A stretch of 64,000 nucleotides of DNA from Bradyrhizobium septentrionale (GTDB lineage Bacteria > Pseudomonadota > Alphaproteobacteria > Rhizobiales > Xanthobacteraceae): positions 1,364,001-1,428,000 of the forward strand of contig NZ_CP088285.1 in NCBI RefSeq assembly GCF_011516645.4, written 5' to 3'. The notes below the pieces were generated by a model. That model was given only the letters and a program-made list of their open reading frames with translations. It made no database searches and was not told where the DNA came from. The translations under genes were made by a program, and so were the position numbers. This document shows positions 43,495 through 52,056 of the stretch, in pieces (within the stretch, counting starts at the first letter, position 1; every line of letters begins with the position of its first letter).

Positions 43495-43878
43495 ATGAGC
43501 GACATCCAGGCCATCGCCTCCGCGATCGATGGATATTTCAACCTGATGTATGACGTCGACGATAGCCGGTTCCGCGACGTCTTCTCCGATGCCTGCATCG
43601 TGCACGGCATCCGGGACGGCAAGCACACGGTGCGGTCCGCCGCGGAATTCCGCGACTTCATCTGCAGCCGTCCCTCGCCGGCGTCGATGAAATCGCCGCG
43701 CGAGGAGGCCATCATCAGCATCGACCAGACCGCGTCCGATCTGGCCATCGCCAAGGTGCGCGTCAGGGCCGGCCAAACCGGCTTCATCGACCATCTCGTG
43801 TTTCATCTGATCGACGGCAGGTGGCTCGTCACCACCAAGGCGTTTCACGTCGCGCAGGTCTTCCCGGCGGGATCGTAG
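43495..43878 (+). CDS. SnoaL/NTF2-like small protein
   Basis: The 127-residue protein has the cone-shaped NTF2-like pattern: N-terminal helix IQAIASAIDGYFNLMYDVDD, FRDVFSDACIVHGIRDGKHT, then strands with AKVRVRAGQTGFIDHLVFHL and DGRWLVTTKAFHV. Members bind or isomerise small lipophilic molecules, or act as lumazine-binding-like proteins. ATG 43495 is preceded by GGAG. It is probably regulated by the divergent LysR protein. Confidence 0.8.
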   Translation: MSDIQAIASAIDGYFNLMYDVDDSRFRDVFSDACIVHGIRDGKHTVRSAAEFRDFICSRPSPASMKSPREEAIISIDQTASDLAIAKVRVRAGQTGFIDHLVFHLIDGRWLVTTKAFHVAQVFPAGS

Positions 43879-43894
43879 CATCCCCACGACCGAT

Positions 43895-43990
43895 ATTTCG
43901 GAATATTGGAAATATGAAGCTGAGTTGCCCGACGTGTCAAGTTGCCCGGTCGGGCCACCGGCTACTTTGCATGGGGTTGTTTTCGATATT
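43895..43990. repeat. Remnant of the long structured element at 1278-1735
   Basis: GCTGAGTTGCCCGACGTGTC (43919-43938) matches 1704-1723 with one change, and both copies have a similar AT-rich ATTTCGGAATATTGG-like lead-in. The segment continues AAGTTGCCCGG...CACCGGCTACTTTGCATGGGG. The stem-loop part of the larger element is missing. The rest of the gap to 44131 carries no supported gene. Confidence 0.55.
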
Positions 43991-44131
43991 TTTTAGCAGC
44001 GCGCCCCTGCGACGGCCCGGGAGTGGCCATGCGGCGAAAGGCTGCTCCCGGCACGGCTTCCGCAGCCATGGCGGCCGGGCTAGCTTCGGCGGCAATGGGC
44101 CTGTTCAGGGCCTGCGCGGGGGGACGACGAC

Positions 44132-45109
44132 ATGATCATGGGATTGAGACGATGCTGGTGCCTGGCGGCCGCAGCCGCCGCCGTGCTCGTGGCGATATCC
44201 GAGACGGCACTTGCCCAGACCTACCCGACCCGCAACATCACGCTGGTGCTGCCGTTCGCGGCCGGCAGCGGCACCGACACCACGACGCGGCTGATTTCCA
44301 AGGAGCTCGGGGTTGCGCTTGGGGTCGGCATGGTGATCGACAACCGGGCCGGCGCCAACGGCTCGATCGCGGCGAACTATGTCGCCCGCTCCGCCCCCGA
44401 CGGCTACACGCTATTCGTCACCACCAATACGACGCACTCGGCCAATCCGTATCTGCTGAAAACCATGAACTACGATCCGATCAAGGATTTCACGCCGATC
44501 GCGCGCACCGGCGACCTGCCCTTCATGCTGGTCATCCACCCTGACATCCCGGCGAATTCGGTCGCCGAGCTGATCGCGCTCGCCAAGAAGGAGCCGGGCA
44601 AATACACCTATGCCAGCGGCTCGTCGTCGGCGAGCGTCTCCGGCGCGACCTTCGCCCGCCTCGCCGGCATCGACCTGTTGCATGTGCCCTACAAGAGCTC
44701 GCCGCCGGCACTGACCGACGTCATCGCCGGCCGCATCTCGATGATGTTCATCGACGTCCCGACCGGGCTGCCGCACGTCAACGCCAAGGCGCTGAAGCCG
44801 CTCGCCGTCACCACCAAGCGGAAGTCGGCGCTGCTGCCGGACCTGCCCACGATGGACGACACCGTGAAGGGCTTCGATATCACCTCGTGGCAGGGCTATC
44901 TCGGCCCCGCCAACCTGCCGAAGGATGTCGTCGTCAAATTGAATGCGGAGATCCGCAAGATCGTCGAGCGGCCTGATATCAAGAACCAGCTCGCCGAGCG
45001 CGGCATGGAGGCATTCTCCGGCACGCCCGAGGAGTTCGAGGCGTTCCTCAAAGAGCAGCTGGTGCTGTGGGAGAAGCTGATCGCCGACGCCGGGATCGAG
45101 AAGCAGTAG
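44132..45109 (+). CDS. TctC/Bug-family periplasmic solute-binding protein, orphan
   Basis: The protein is 325 residues. The signal peptide (1-28) reads CLAAAAAAVLVAISETALAQ, with cleavage after ALA. The mature protein has YPTRNITLVLPFAAGSGTDT, VIDNRAGANGSIAANYVARS, APDGYTLFVTT, YASGSSSASVSGATFARLAG and HVPYKSSPPALTDVIAGRIS, all Bug signatures. These bind carboxylated compounds for TctAB transporters or as free sensors. No tctA or tctB is adjacent, as is common for Bug paralogues. Confidence 0.93.
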   Translation: MIMGLRRCWCLAAAAAAVLVAISETALAQTYPTRNITLVLPFAAGSGTDTTTRLISKELGVALGVGMVIDNRAGANGSIAANYVARSAPDGYTLFVTTNTTHSANPYLLKTMNYDPIKDFTPIARTGDLPFMLVIHPDIPANSVAELIALAKKEPGKYTYASGSSSASVSGATFARLAGIDLLHVPYKSSPPALTDVIAGRISMMFIDVPTGLPHVNAKALKPLAVTTKRKSALLPDLPTMDDTVKGFDITSWQGYLGPANLPKDVVVKLNAEIRKIVERPDIKNQLAERGMEAFSGTPEEFEAFLKEQLVLWEKLIADAGIEKQ

Positions 45110-45164
45110 GAGAACGTGAACGACGCCCGGTGAACACTTGTTCACCCCACGAAGTCGGCCAATT

Positions 45165-45300
45165 CCGTCATCCTGAGGAGCCTGCGCAGCAGGCGTCTCG
45201 AAGGATCGACGGCCCAGCTGGTGGCCGTGCATCCTTCGAGACGCGCGCAAGAGCGCGCTCCTCCAGCGACAAAGGCTTCGCCTTTGCGCGGGGATGACGG
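45165..45300. repeat. GTCATCCTGAGG extragenic palindrome (family B, copy 3)
   Basis: CCGTCATCCTGAGGAGCC and GTCTCGAAGGATCGAC pair with CATCCTTCGAGACGC, a CTCCAGCGACAAAGGCTTCG hairpin region and GGGGATGACGG. It has the longer right arm also seen at 39643 and 62453. Confidence 0.8.
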
Positions 45301-45363
45301 GAATACGGAATCGTAACCCGTTAGGTGGGGTGGCGTAGCATAAGCCACCCCACGCAATCGCGC

Positions 45364-47049
45364 TTACGCCGCACGGACCTTCTGCAGGAACTCGTCGACC
45401 GCGTTGCGCAGCATGCCGGACTGGGTGTCGAGCTCGCGCGCATTCGACAGCACGTCGCCCGCCGCGGTGCCGGTGGCGGCGGCTGCGGTGGTGACGCCGC
45501 CGATATGGGCGGAGATCTCGCTCGAGCCGGCCGCGACCTGCTGGATGTTGCGGGCGATTTCGCGCGTCGCGTCGCCCTGCTGGTCGATCGCGGTCGAGAT
45601 CGAGGCCGTGATCTCGCTCATCTGCGCGATGGTCGCGGTGATGCCGCCGATCGAGGTCACCGCCTCGCCGGTCGAGGCCTGCATCGCGGCGACCTGCGCC
45701 GAGATCTCCTCGGTCGCCTTCGCGGTCTGGTTTGCCAGCGCCTTCACCTCGGAGGCGACCACCGCGAAACCGCGGCCGGATTCGCCGGCGCGCGCCGCCT
45801 CGATGGTGGCGTTGAGCGCGAGCAGATTGGTCTGGGCGGCGATCGAGTGGATCAGCTTGACCACCTCGCCGATCTTCTCGGCGCCGGTGGAGAGCGCCTG
45901 CACGGTGGCATTGGTGCGCTCGGCATCGGCCACCGCCTGGCTTGCGACCTCGCTGGAGCGCGCCACCTGGCGGGAGATCTCGGCAACCGAGCTGGAGAGC
46001 TCCTCGGCCGCGGCTGCGACAGTGCCGACATTGTTCGAGGCAGAGTCGGATGCCGCGCCGACGGTCGCGGCGCGCGCGCTGGCGTCGCTGGCGGTCGCGG
46101 TCATCGACTGCGCCGTGGTCTGCATGCCGGCGGCGGCGGAGGCCACCGTCCGGACGATGCCGTTGACGCTGCGCTCGAAATCGCTGGCAATGTTCTCCAT
46201 CGCCGAGCGTCGCTCGGTGGTGGCGCGCGCCTGGGTCTCGGCCTCGGCCTGTTCGAGACCGCGGATACGAACCGCATTGTCCTTGAAGATCTGCACCGTC
46301 GCGGCCATGCCGCCGACCTCGTCGCCGCGGCCGACGCCGGGGATGTCGCCGTCGAGCTTGCCGTCGGCAATGTCGCGCATGCGGCTGCCGAGCAAATTGA
46401 GCGGCCGGGAGATGCTGCGGCCGATCAGCCAGGCGACCGAACCGGAAATGATGCCGATGCCGAGGATCGCAAGGCCGAGCAGCCACGCGATCGGCCGCAT
46501 CTTGGCGTCGATATCCTCGAGATAGGCGCCGGTGCCGAGATACATATCGAAGCCAGGGACCGCGACGGCATAGCCGACCTTGCGGATCGGGGTCTCCTGG
46601 CCGGGCTTCACATATTCATAGAACAGCAGGATCTCGCCCTTCGACTTCACGCCGTCCATCAATTCCTGCGAGAGCTTGCGGCCGTTGGTCACGACGTCCA
46701 TGCGGTTGGTTCCGACCTGCTTCGGATCTGGCGCCAGCACCGTGATGCCGTTGTAGTCGGTGCCGAACAGGTAACCGGCGCCGTTGTCATAGGTCATGGT
46801 GTTGGCGCGCTTGCCGAACTCGGCGAGTGCCGCCTCCTTGGTCATCTTGCCGGCATCGACATCCTTCTTCAGGCCCGCCGCCATGTTCTTCGCCATCTCG
46901 ACCATCGCCTTGGCCTGGTCGATGCGCGCATTCGTCATCTCACGCTGCATCAGATTGATCGCGAGGATGCCGGCAGTGCACAGGCCGATCAGGGCCACCC
47001 CCACCAGAATGCCGAGCTTGGGGGTGATCTTCATGTTTGACAGCTTCAC
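45364..47049 (-). CDS. Methyl-accepting chemotaxis protein with a single Cache sensor
   Basis: The 561-residue chemoreceptor has TM1 at about 9-30, then a periplasmic sCache-type domain (about 35-190) with [20 protein letters not shown] and [22 protein letters not shown]2 lies at about 193-212, followed by HAMP (about 215-268, [20 protein letters not shown]) and the signalling hairpin with [20 protein letters not shown] and [20 protein letters not shown]. Residues between HAMP and the hairpin are rich in Ala/Ser, giving a long coiled coil. It lacks a C-terminal CheR-binding pentapeptide (it ends FLQKVRAA). The ligand is probably a small organic acid, by analogy only. Confidence 0.94.
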   Translation of the reverse strand: MKLSNMKITPKLGILVGVALIGLCTAGILAINLMQREMTNARIDQAKAMVEMAKNMAAGLKKDVDAGKMTKEAALAEFGKRANTMTYDNGAGYLFGTDYNGITVLAPDPKQVGTNRMDVVTNGRKLSQELMDGVKSKGEILLFYEYVKPGQETPIRKVGYAVAVPGFDMYLGTGAYLEDIDAKMRPIAWLLGLAILGIGIISGSVAWLIGRSISRPLNLLGSRMRDIADGKLDGDIPGVGRGDEVGGMAATVQIFKDNAVRIRGLEQAEAETQARATTERRSAMENIASDFERSVNGIVRTVASAAAGMQTTAQSMTATASDASARAATVGAASDSASNNVGTVAAAAEELSSSVAEISRQVARSSEVASQAVADAERTNATVQALSTGAEKIGEVVKLIHSIAAQTNLLALNATIEAARAGESGRGFAVVASEVKALANQTAKATEEISAQVAAMQASTGEAVTSIGGITATIAQMSEITASISTAIDQQGDATREIARNIQQVAAGSSEISAHIGGVTTAAAATGTAAGDVLSNARELDTQSGMLRNAVDEFLQKVRAA

Positions 47050-47244
47050 GGGGGTCTCCAGGAGGCGGGGAACGCGACGCGATTGGCGGATTGATTCAGT
47101 TCACCGTAATGTGAGACCCTTTACCCGATGGTTACGCGGGTTCCCCGTAGTAGCCCGGAGAATCGGGCCACGGACCAACCGGCAATTGTAGAGGGAACGG
47201 CGCAGCTCGCGTACAAGTATGGGAAAGCGGTGACGCAAGCCGCG

Positions 47245-47347
47245 CTCCAAGAAGCAACAAGGCAAAGAAGACAACAAACAAAGAAGCAAGATCAAGAACC
47301 GAACCAGCAAGAAGCAAGAACAGAAGACCTCACATCGGGAGCAGACA
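47245..47347 (+). promoter_or_regulatory. A-rich, T-poor leader upstream of the hydroxyacid dehydrogenase gene
   Basis: About 90 bases before ATG 47348 consist of CAAGAA-, AACAA- and AAGAAG-like runs with very few T residues, unlike the GC-rich surroundings. Similar shorter leaders precede 48558 (AATAACAACGAAACAAGAAG) and 37154 (AACCAAGAACCAAGAACAAC). They would be unstructured in RNA and could favour ribosome loading or small-RNA/Hfq contact. Confidence 0.4.
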
Positions 47348-48391
47348 ATGTCGAAATTCAGGGTGCTGACGCCGAAGGGCGCGAGCTTCACGGTCGCCGG
47401 CGGCGGCTACGATTACGAGCGCGAGGCGCTCGATCCGATCGGCGCCGAGATCGTGGAGGCGCCGGCCAACGAGGCCGAATTCATCGCCGCGGCACGGACC
47501 GCGGACGCGATCTACGCCAAGGGCATGCCGATCACCAAGGCAGTGATCGATGCGCTGGAGAACTGCAAGGTGATCACGCTCGGCAGCGTCGGCGTCGACT
47601 CGGTCGACGTCAAGGCCGCGACCGCGCGCGGCATCCCCGTCACCAACATCCCCGACACCTTCATCGAGGAGGTTGCCGACCACGCCATGATGCTGTTGCT
47701 CGCTGGCTTCCGCCGCCTGATCGAGCAGGACAAGATGGTGCGCAGCGGCCGCTGGCCCGAGGGCCGCCCGGCGCTGTTGAAGATTCCGCGGCTGATGGGC
47801 CAGACGCTGGGCTTCATCTCGTTCGGCCGGGTCGCCCGCGCCGTCGCCAAGCGCGCCGCGCCGTTCGGCCTCAGGATGATGGCCTACGATCCCTTCATCC
47901 AGGAAACGCTGATGTACGACCACGGCGTGATCCCCTCGACACTGTCGGAGGTGCTGTCGCAGTCGGATTTCGTCTCGATGCACGCCCCGGCGCGGCCCGA
48001 AGTGCACCACATGCTGACCGAGAAGCATTTTCGCCAGATGAAAAAATCGGCGATCTTCATCAATACCGGCCGCGGCGCCACCGTCGACGAGGAATCGCTG
48101 GTCAAGGCGCTGCAGGAGGGCTGGATCGCCCACGCCGCGCTCGACGTGCTCGAGAAGGAGCCACCGTCACACAACAATCCGATGCTCGGGATGGACAATG
48201 TTACCTTGACCGCCCATGTCGCCTCGGCATCGGCACGTTTTGACGAGGCGCGCAAGCGCCGGGTGGGCTACGAATTGTCACTAGTGCTCCAAGGCATGTG
48301 GCCGGTAAGCTGCGTCAACCCGTCGGTGCTGCAAAACACCGCGCTGCGCCGCTGGCAGCCCGTCAGCATGGATCGCGGTCCGAACAGCTAG
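47348..48391 (+). CDS. D-isomer-specific 2-hydroxyacid dehydrogenase-like protein
   Basis: The protein is 347 residues. The catalytic Arg is in NTGRGATVDEE, the Glu follows in DVLEKEP, and the His is in LTAHVASASA. The Rossmann motif reads LGFISFGRVARAV where relatives have LGxxGxGxxG, so one glycine is replaced by Ser, which may alter NAD(H) binding. C-terminal residues 310-347 form an extra tail. It lies directly before a carbohydrate-type ABC importer, separated by a hairpin. Substrate unknown; labels such as phosphoglycerate dehydrogenase would be over-specific. Confidence 0.85.
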   Translation: MSKFRVLTPKGASFTVAGGGYDYEREALDPIGAEIVEAPANEAEFIAAARTADAIYAKGMPITKAVIDALENCKVITLGSVGVDSVDVKAATARGIPVTNIPDTFIEEVADHAMMLLLAGFRRLIEQDKMVRSGRWPEGRPALLKIPRLMGQTLGFISFGRVARAVAKRAAPFGLRMMAYDPFIQETLMYDHGVIPSTLSEVLSQSDFVSMHAPARPEVHHMLTEKHFRQMKKSAIFINTGRGATVDEESLVKALQEGWIAHAALDVLEKEPPSHNNPMLGMDNVTLTAHVASASARFDEARKRRVGYELSLVLQGMWPVSCVNPSVLQNTALRRWQPVSMDRGPNS

Positions 48392-48410
48392 GCGGGAATG
48401 CGTTCTTCGC

Positions 48411-48448
48411 ACGAGGGCCCGTCTCGCTGACGAGACGGGCCCTTCGTG
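48411..48448 (+). terminator. Strong GC-rich hairpin after the dehydrogenase gene
   Basis: GAGGGCCCGTCTCG and CGAGACGGGCCCTTCG form a stem of about 14 bp with a CTGA loop. There is no U run after it, so it may be an mRNA-stabilising or Rho-related structure, not a simple terminator. Confidence 0.55.
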
Positions 48449-48557
48449 TGGCGGGCGCCAGAACCACAAGATTTTTGACCACAAGACCCTTCACCGGCGG
48501 CCAAACGCCGGGAAGACGCAATAACAACGAAACAAGAAGAAAGGGAGTGCGAACGAC

Positions 48558-49904
48558 ATGAAGTACGAGATCACGCGCCGCGACGCGCTGGCGCTGGGGG
48601 CGTCCGCAGCGGCACTGGCAGTCACTGGCGCTTCGGCGCAGGAAGCGTCAAAAGTCAAGGCTGCCGACGTGGCGGCGCCGTCGCTGCCGATCGAAAAGGG
48701 CGCGACCCTGCGCATGCTGCGGCCGGTGCGCTTCGTCCAGGCCGACGAGGACGTGTTCCGCGCCAATGCCAAGCGCTTCACCGACAAGACCGGCGTCGAG
48801 GTCAAGGTCGACTTCGTCGGCTGGGAAGACATCAACCAGCAGACCGCGGTGACCTCGAACTCCGGCGCCGGCCCCGACATCATCATCGGCTTCGGCGACG
48901 CGCCGCACATCTATATCGACAAGCTGATCGAGCTGACCGACGTCGCCGACTATCTCGACAAGCGCTATGGCGGATGGCTGACGCTGGCGCGCCGCTACGG
49001 CATGCGCTCGAAGTCGAAGAGCTGGGTCGGCCTGCCGTTTGGCGCCTCGGGCGGCCCGCTGGTCTACCGCAAGTCGCTGGTCAATGCGGCCGGCTTCGAC
49101 AAGGTACCGGAAGACCATGCCGGCATCCTCGATCTCTGCAAGAAGCTGAAAGCGGCCGGCAAACCGGCCGGCTTTGCGCTCGGCAACGCGGTCGGCGACG
49201 GCAACGGCTTCGCCAACTGGCTGTTGTGGTCGCACAACGCCGCGCTGCTCGATGAGGAAGGCAATATCATCATCAACAGCAAGGAGACGATCGCCGCGCT
49301 GAAATATCTGAAGGAGCTCTATCCGAACTTCATCGCCGGCACGCCGTCCTGGAACGACGTCTCCAACAACCGCGCCTACTCGTCGCAGGAGATCGGCCTG
49401 ACCGCCAACGGCGTCTCGCTGTACTTCTCGCTGAAGAACGATCCCGCGACCAAGGCGGTCGCCGAAGACACCCAGCATCAGTTCCTGCCCAAGGGGCTCG
49501 CACCGGTCTCCCCGATGTCGGGCCTGACGCTGAACGCGATGGCGTTCAAGCACAGCCCGTACCCCAACGCCGCGAAGGCGTTCCTGCAGTTCATGCTGGA
49601 GCACGAGCAGTACGAGCCGTGGCTCAACGCCAACTCCGGCTACTGGTCGCAGCCGCTGGCGGCCTATGCCGATGCAGCGGTGTGGTCGGGCGATCCCAAG
49701 GTCGCGATCTTCAAGGACACCATGAAGAGCCCCTATTACAACGGCTACAAGGGGCCGATCTCGACCGCGACCGGCGCCGTCAACGCCGACTATGTGCTGG
49801 TGCAGATGTGCGCCTCGGTGGCGACCGACGCTGCAACGCCGGAAGCCGCCGCCGCGGAAGCCGAGCAGCGCGCCAAGCGGTACTTCCGGCGGCAGGGCCG
49901 GTAA
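48558..49904 (+). CDS. ABC transporter extracellular substrate-binding protein (carbohydrate type)
   Basis: The protein is 448 residues. The N-terminus MKYEITRRDALALGASAAAL, ending ASAQ, is a twin-arginine signal. The mature protein has family 1 extracellular binding features: RANAKRFTDKTGVEVKVDFV, SNSGAGPDIIIGFGDAPHIY, GLPFGASGGPLVYRKSLVNA, WNDVSNNRAYSSQEIGLTAN and PSYPNAAKAF-like HSPYPNAAKAFLQFMLEHEQ. It delivers its ligand, probably a sugar or polyol, to the two permeases downstream. A 130-base gap containing a palindrome separates it from the first. Confidence 0.92.
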   Translation: MKYEITRRDALALGASAAALAVTGASAQEASKVKAADVAAPSLPIEKGATLRMLRPVRFVQADEDVFRANAKRFTDKTGVEVKVDFVGWEDINQQTAVTSNSGAGPDIIIGFGDAPHIYIDKLIELTDVADYLDKRYGGWLTLARRYGMRSKSKSWVGLPFGASGGPLVYRKSLVNAAGFDKVPEDHAGILDLCKKLKAAGKPAGFALGNAVGDGNGFANWLLWSHNAALLDEEGNIIINSKETIAALKYLKELYPNFIAGTPSWNDVSNNRAYSSQEIGLTANGVSLYFSLKNDPATKAVAEDTQHQFLPKGLAPVSPMSGLTLNAMAFKHSPYPNAAKAFLQFMLEHEQYEPWLNANSGYWSQPLAAYADAAVWSGDPKVAIFKDTMKSPYYNGYKGPISTATGAVNADYVLVQMCASVATDAATPEAAAAEAEQRAKRYFRRQGR

Positions 49905-49936
49905 CGGCGGTCATTGAACCGTAGATCTGGACCAAC

Positions 49937-50016
49937 CGTCATTGCGAGCGAAGCGAAGCAATCCATAGCACCACCAGGGAATGGATTGCTTCGTCGCTTC
50001 GCTCCTCGCGATGACG
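49937..50016. repeat. CATTGCGAGCG-type extragenic palindrome (family C, copy 2)
   Basis: CGTCATTGCGAGCGAAGCGA and AGCAATCCAT pair with ATGGATTGCT and TCGCTCCTCGCGATGACGG. It lies inside an ABC-transporter operon between binding-protein and permease genes, and its right arm is open in the permease frame. Confidence 0.85.
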
Positions 50017-50034
50017 GCAGCGGATGAGCCTTCA

Positions 50035-50991
50035 ATGTCTGTAACGACGCTACCTTCACGCGGACACGCGTTGCACCAGCCGGGCTGGGTCGCACGCCTG
50101 TTCGACTACAAGCCGTTCCTGATCGTGATGTGCCTTGCGCCCGCGATCGGCCTGCTATTGGTGTTCCTCACCTATCCGCTGGGCCTCGGCATCTGGCTCG
50201 CCTTCACCGACACCACGATCGGCCAGCGCGGCGTCTATATCGGACTAGAGAATTTCCAGTACCTGCTCAAGGATCCGCTGTGGTGGAACGCGGTGTTCTA
50301 CTCGGTCTTCTACACCGCGATCGCAACCTTCGGGAAATTCGCGCTCGGCTTCTGGCTGGCGCTGCTGCTCAACAACCATTTCCCGCTCAAGAGCCTGATC
50401 CGCGCCATCGTGCTGCTGCCGTGGATCGTGCCGACGGTGCTGTCCGCGCTGGCGTTCTGGTGGATCTACGATCCGCAGTTCTCGATCATCTCCTATCTGC
50501 TGGTCGACGTGCTGCATCTGCGCTCCAGCAATGTCGACTTCCTCGGCTCGCCCTGGCCGGCGCGGTTCTCGCTGATCGCGGCCAATATCTGGCGCGGCAT
50601 CCCGTTCGTCGCGATCTCGCTCCTGGCGGGGCTGCAGACCATCTCGCCTTCGCTCTATGAGGCCGCGATGCTCGACGGCGCCACCTCCTGGCAGCGCTTC
50701 CGTTACATCACCTTCCCGATGATGATGCCGATCCTGGCGATCGTGATGACGTTCTCGATCATCTTCACCTTCACCGATTTCCAGCTGGTCTACGCCATCA
50801 CCCGCGGCGGCCCGGTCAACTCGACCCATTTGCTCGCGACGCTGGCGTTCCAGCGCGGCATCGCCGGCGGCGAGCTCGGCGAGGGTGCGGCGATCGCGGT
50901 GTCGATGATCCCGTTCCTCGTGTTCGCGACGTTGTTCAGCTACTTCGGCCTCGCGCGCCGCAAATGGCAGCAGGGAGAGGCCAATGACTGA
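50035..50991 (+). CDS. Carbohydrate ABC transporter permease 1 (MalF/UgpA-like)
   Basis: The 318-residue inner-membrane permease has about six spans. The EAA loop is YEAAMLDGATSWQRFRYITF, with PMMMPILAIVMTFSIIFTF after it; the first span is FLIVMCLAPAIGLLLVFLTY. ATG 50035 is chosen because upstream in-frame codons come from the palindromic repeat. It overlaps permease 2 by eight bases, so the pair is translationally coupled. Confidence 0.93.
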   Translation: MSVTTLPSRGHALHQPGWVARLFDYKPFLIVMCLAPAIGLLLVFLTYPLGLGIWLAFTDTTIGQRGVYIGLENFQYLLKDPLWWNAVFYSVFYTAIATFGKFALGFWLALLLNNHFPLKSLIRAIVLLPWIVPTVLSALAFWWIYDPQFSIISYLLVDVLHLRSSNVDFLGSPWPARFSLIAANIWRGIPFVAISLLAGLQTISPSLYEAAMLDGATSWQRFRYITFPMMMPILAIVMTFSIIFTFTDFQLVYAITRGGPVNSTHLLATLAFQRGIAGGELGEGAAIAVSMIPFLVFATLFSYFGLARRKWQQGEAND

Positions 50992-51880
50992 CGTTGCAGC
51001 CCAATCCTCCAACGTCGCCAGCGCGACGCCCGATACGATGGCGTGGGACTCCCGCGCCCGGCGCGTGGTGATGATCTACCTGCCGCTCGCCTGCTTCATC
51101 CTGATCCTGCTGTTCCCGTTCTACTGGATGGCGATCACCTCGTTCAAACCGAACGCGGAGCTCTTGAACTATAAGGAGCACAACCCGTTCTGGATCACCT
51201 CGCCGACGCTCGCGCATCTCAAGCATCTGTTGTTCGACACCTCGTATCCGCGCTGGCTGAAGACCACCATGCTGGTCGCGATCGGCTCGACCTTCCTGTC
51301 GCTGTTTGCGTCAACGCTCGCCGCCTACGCGATCGAGCGGCTGCGCTTCCGCGGCAGCCCCTATGTCGGCCTTGGCATCTACCTCGCCTATCTGGTGCCG
51401 CCGTCGATCCTGTTCATTCCGCTCGCCACCGTGATCGTGCAGTTCGGCCTGTTCGACTCGCCTTTGGCGCTGATCCTGGTCTATCCGACCTTCCTGGTGC
51501 CGTTCTGCACCTGGCTCCTGATCGGTTACTTCAAGTCGATCCCCTACGAGCTCGAGGAATGCGCGCTGGTCGACGGCGCGACGCGGCTGCAGATCCTGTG
51601 GCGGATCACGCTGCCGCTGGCGGTGCCCGGCCTGATCTCGGCCGGCATCTTCTCCTTCACGCTGTCCTGGAACGAGTTCATCTACGCGCTCGCCTTCATC
51701 CAGAGCGGCGCCAACAAGACGGTGCCGGTTGCGATCCTGACCGAGCTCGTCACCGGCGACGTCTACCAGTGGGGGGCGCTGATGGCGGGCTCGCTGCTCG
51801 GCTCGCTGCCGGTCGCGCTGTTTTATTCGCTGTTCGTCGACTACTACGTGTCGTCGCTGACGGGGGCGGTGAAGGAGTAG
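50984..51880 (+). CDS. Carbohydrate ABC transporter permease 2 (MalG/UgpE-like)
   Basis: The 298-residue permease has the first span VMIYLPLACFILILLFPFYW, the EAA loop YELEECALVDGATRLQILWR with ITLPLAVPGLISAGIFSFTL, and the C-terminal SLFVDYYVSSLTGAVKE. This EAA-G ending with VKE is characteristic of MalG-type permeases. No ATP-binding subunit gene follows; a palindromic repeat and the tonB block come next, so a shared or distant ATPase must energise it. Confidence 0.93.
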   Translation: MTDVAAQSSNVASATPDTMAWDSRARRVVMIYLPLACFILILLFPFYWMAITSFKPNAELLNYKEHNPFWITSPTLAHLKHLLFDTSYPRWLKTTMLVAIGSTFLSLFASTLAAYAIERLRFRGSPYVGLGIYLAYLVPPSILFIPLATVIVQFGLFDSPLALILVYPTFLVPFCTWLLIGYFKSIPYELEECALVDGATRLQILWRITLPLAVPGLISAGIFSFTLSWNEFIYALAFIQSGANKTVPVAILTELVTGDVYQWGALMAGSLLGSLPVALFYSLFVDYYVSSLTGAVKE

Positions 51881-51913
51881 CGGAGCTTCGTCCGCATCGA
51901 AGCCAGCTCACTC

Positions 51914-52027
51914 TATCCCCGTCATCCTGAGGAGCCGCGAAGCGGCGTCTCGAAGGATGCGCGGCCCGGCTAGTGGCCGTCGATCCTTCGAGACGCGCGT
52001 TCCGCGCTCCTCAGGATGACGGGGATA
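51914..52027. repeat. GTCATCCTGAGG extragenic palindrome (family B, copy 4, most perfect)
   Basis: TATCCCCGTCATCCTGAGGA complements the end TCCTCAGGATGACGGGGATA exactly; inner arms TCGAAGGAT and ATCCTTCGAGACGCG also pair. It lies between convergent genes and could end both transcripts. Confidence 0.88.
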
Positions 52028-52056
52028 GGCTGGTGCGTGGATTGGCGTTGCCTGCC

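Noticed and set aside
44411..46486. Minus-strand frame of 691 codons across TctC and the chemoreceptor
   Set aside because: It overlaps the real chemoreceptor gene in another frame, has long Arg/His-rich stretches, and runs antisense to TctC.
45325..47040. Plus-strand frame of 571 codons opposite the chemoreceptor
   Set aside because: Antisense shadow; the minus strand carries full HAMP and signalling motifs.
49981..50034. 18-residue N-terminal extension of permease 1
   Set aside because: These codons lie in the palindromic repeat and spell typical repeat-derived residues; ATG 50035 begins the conserved protein.
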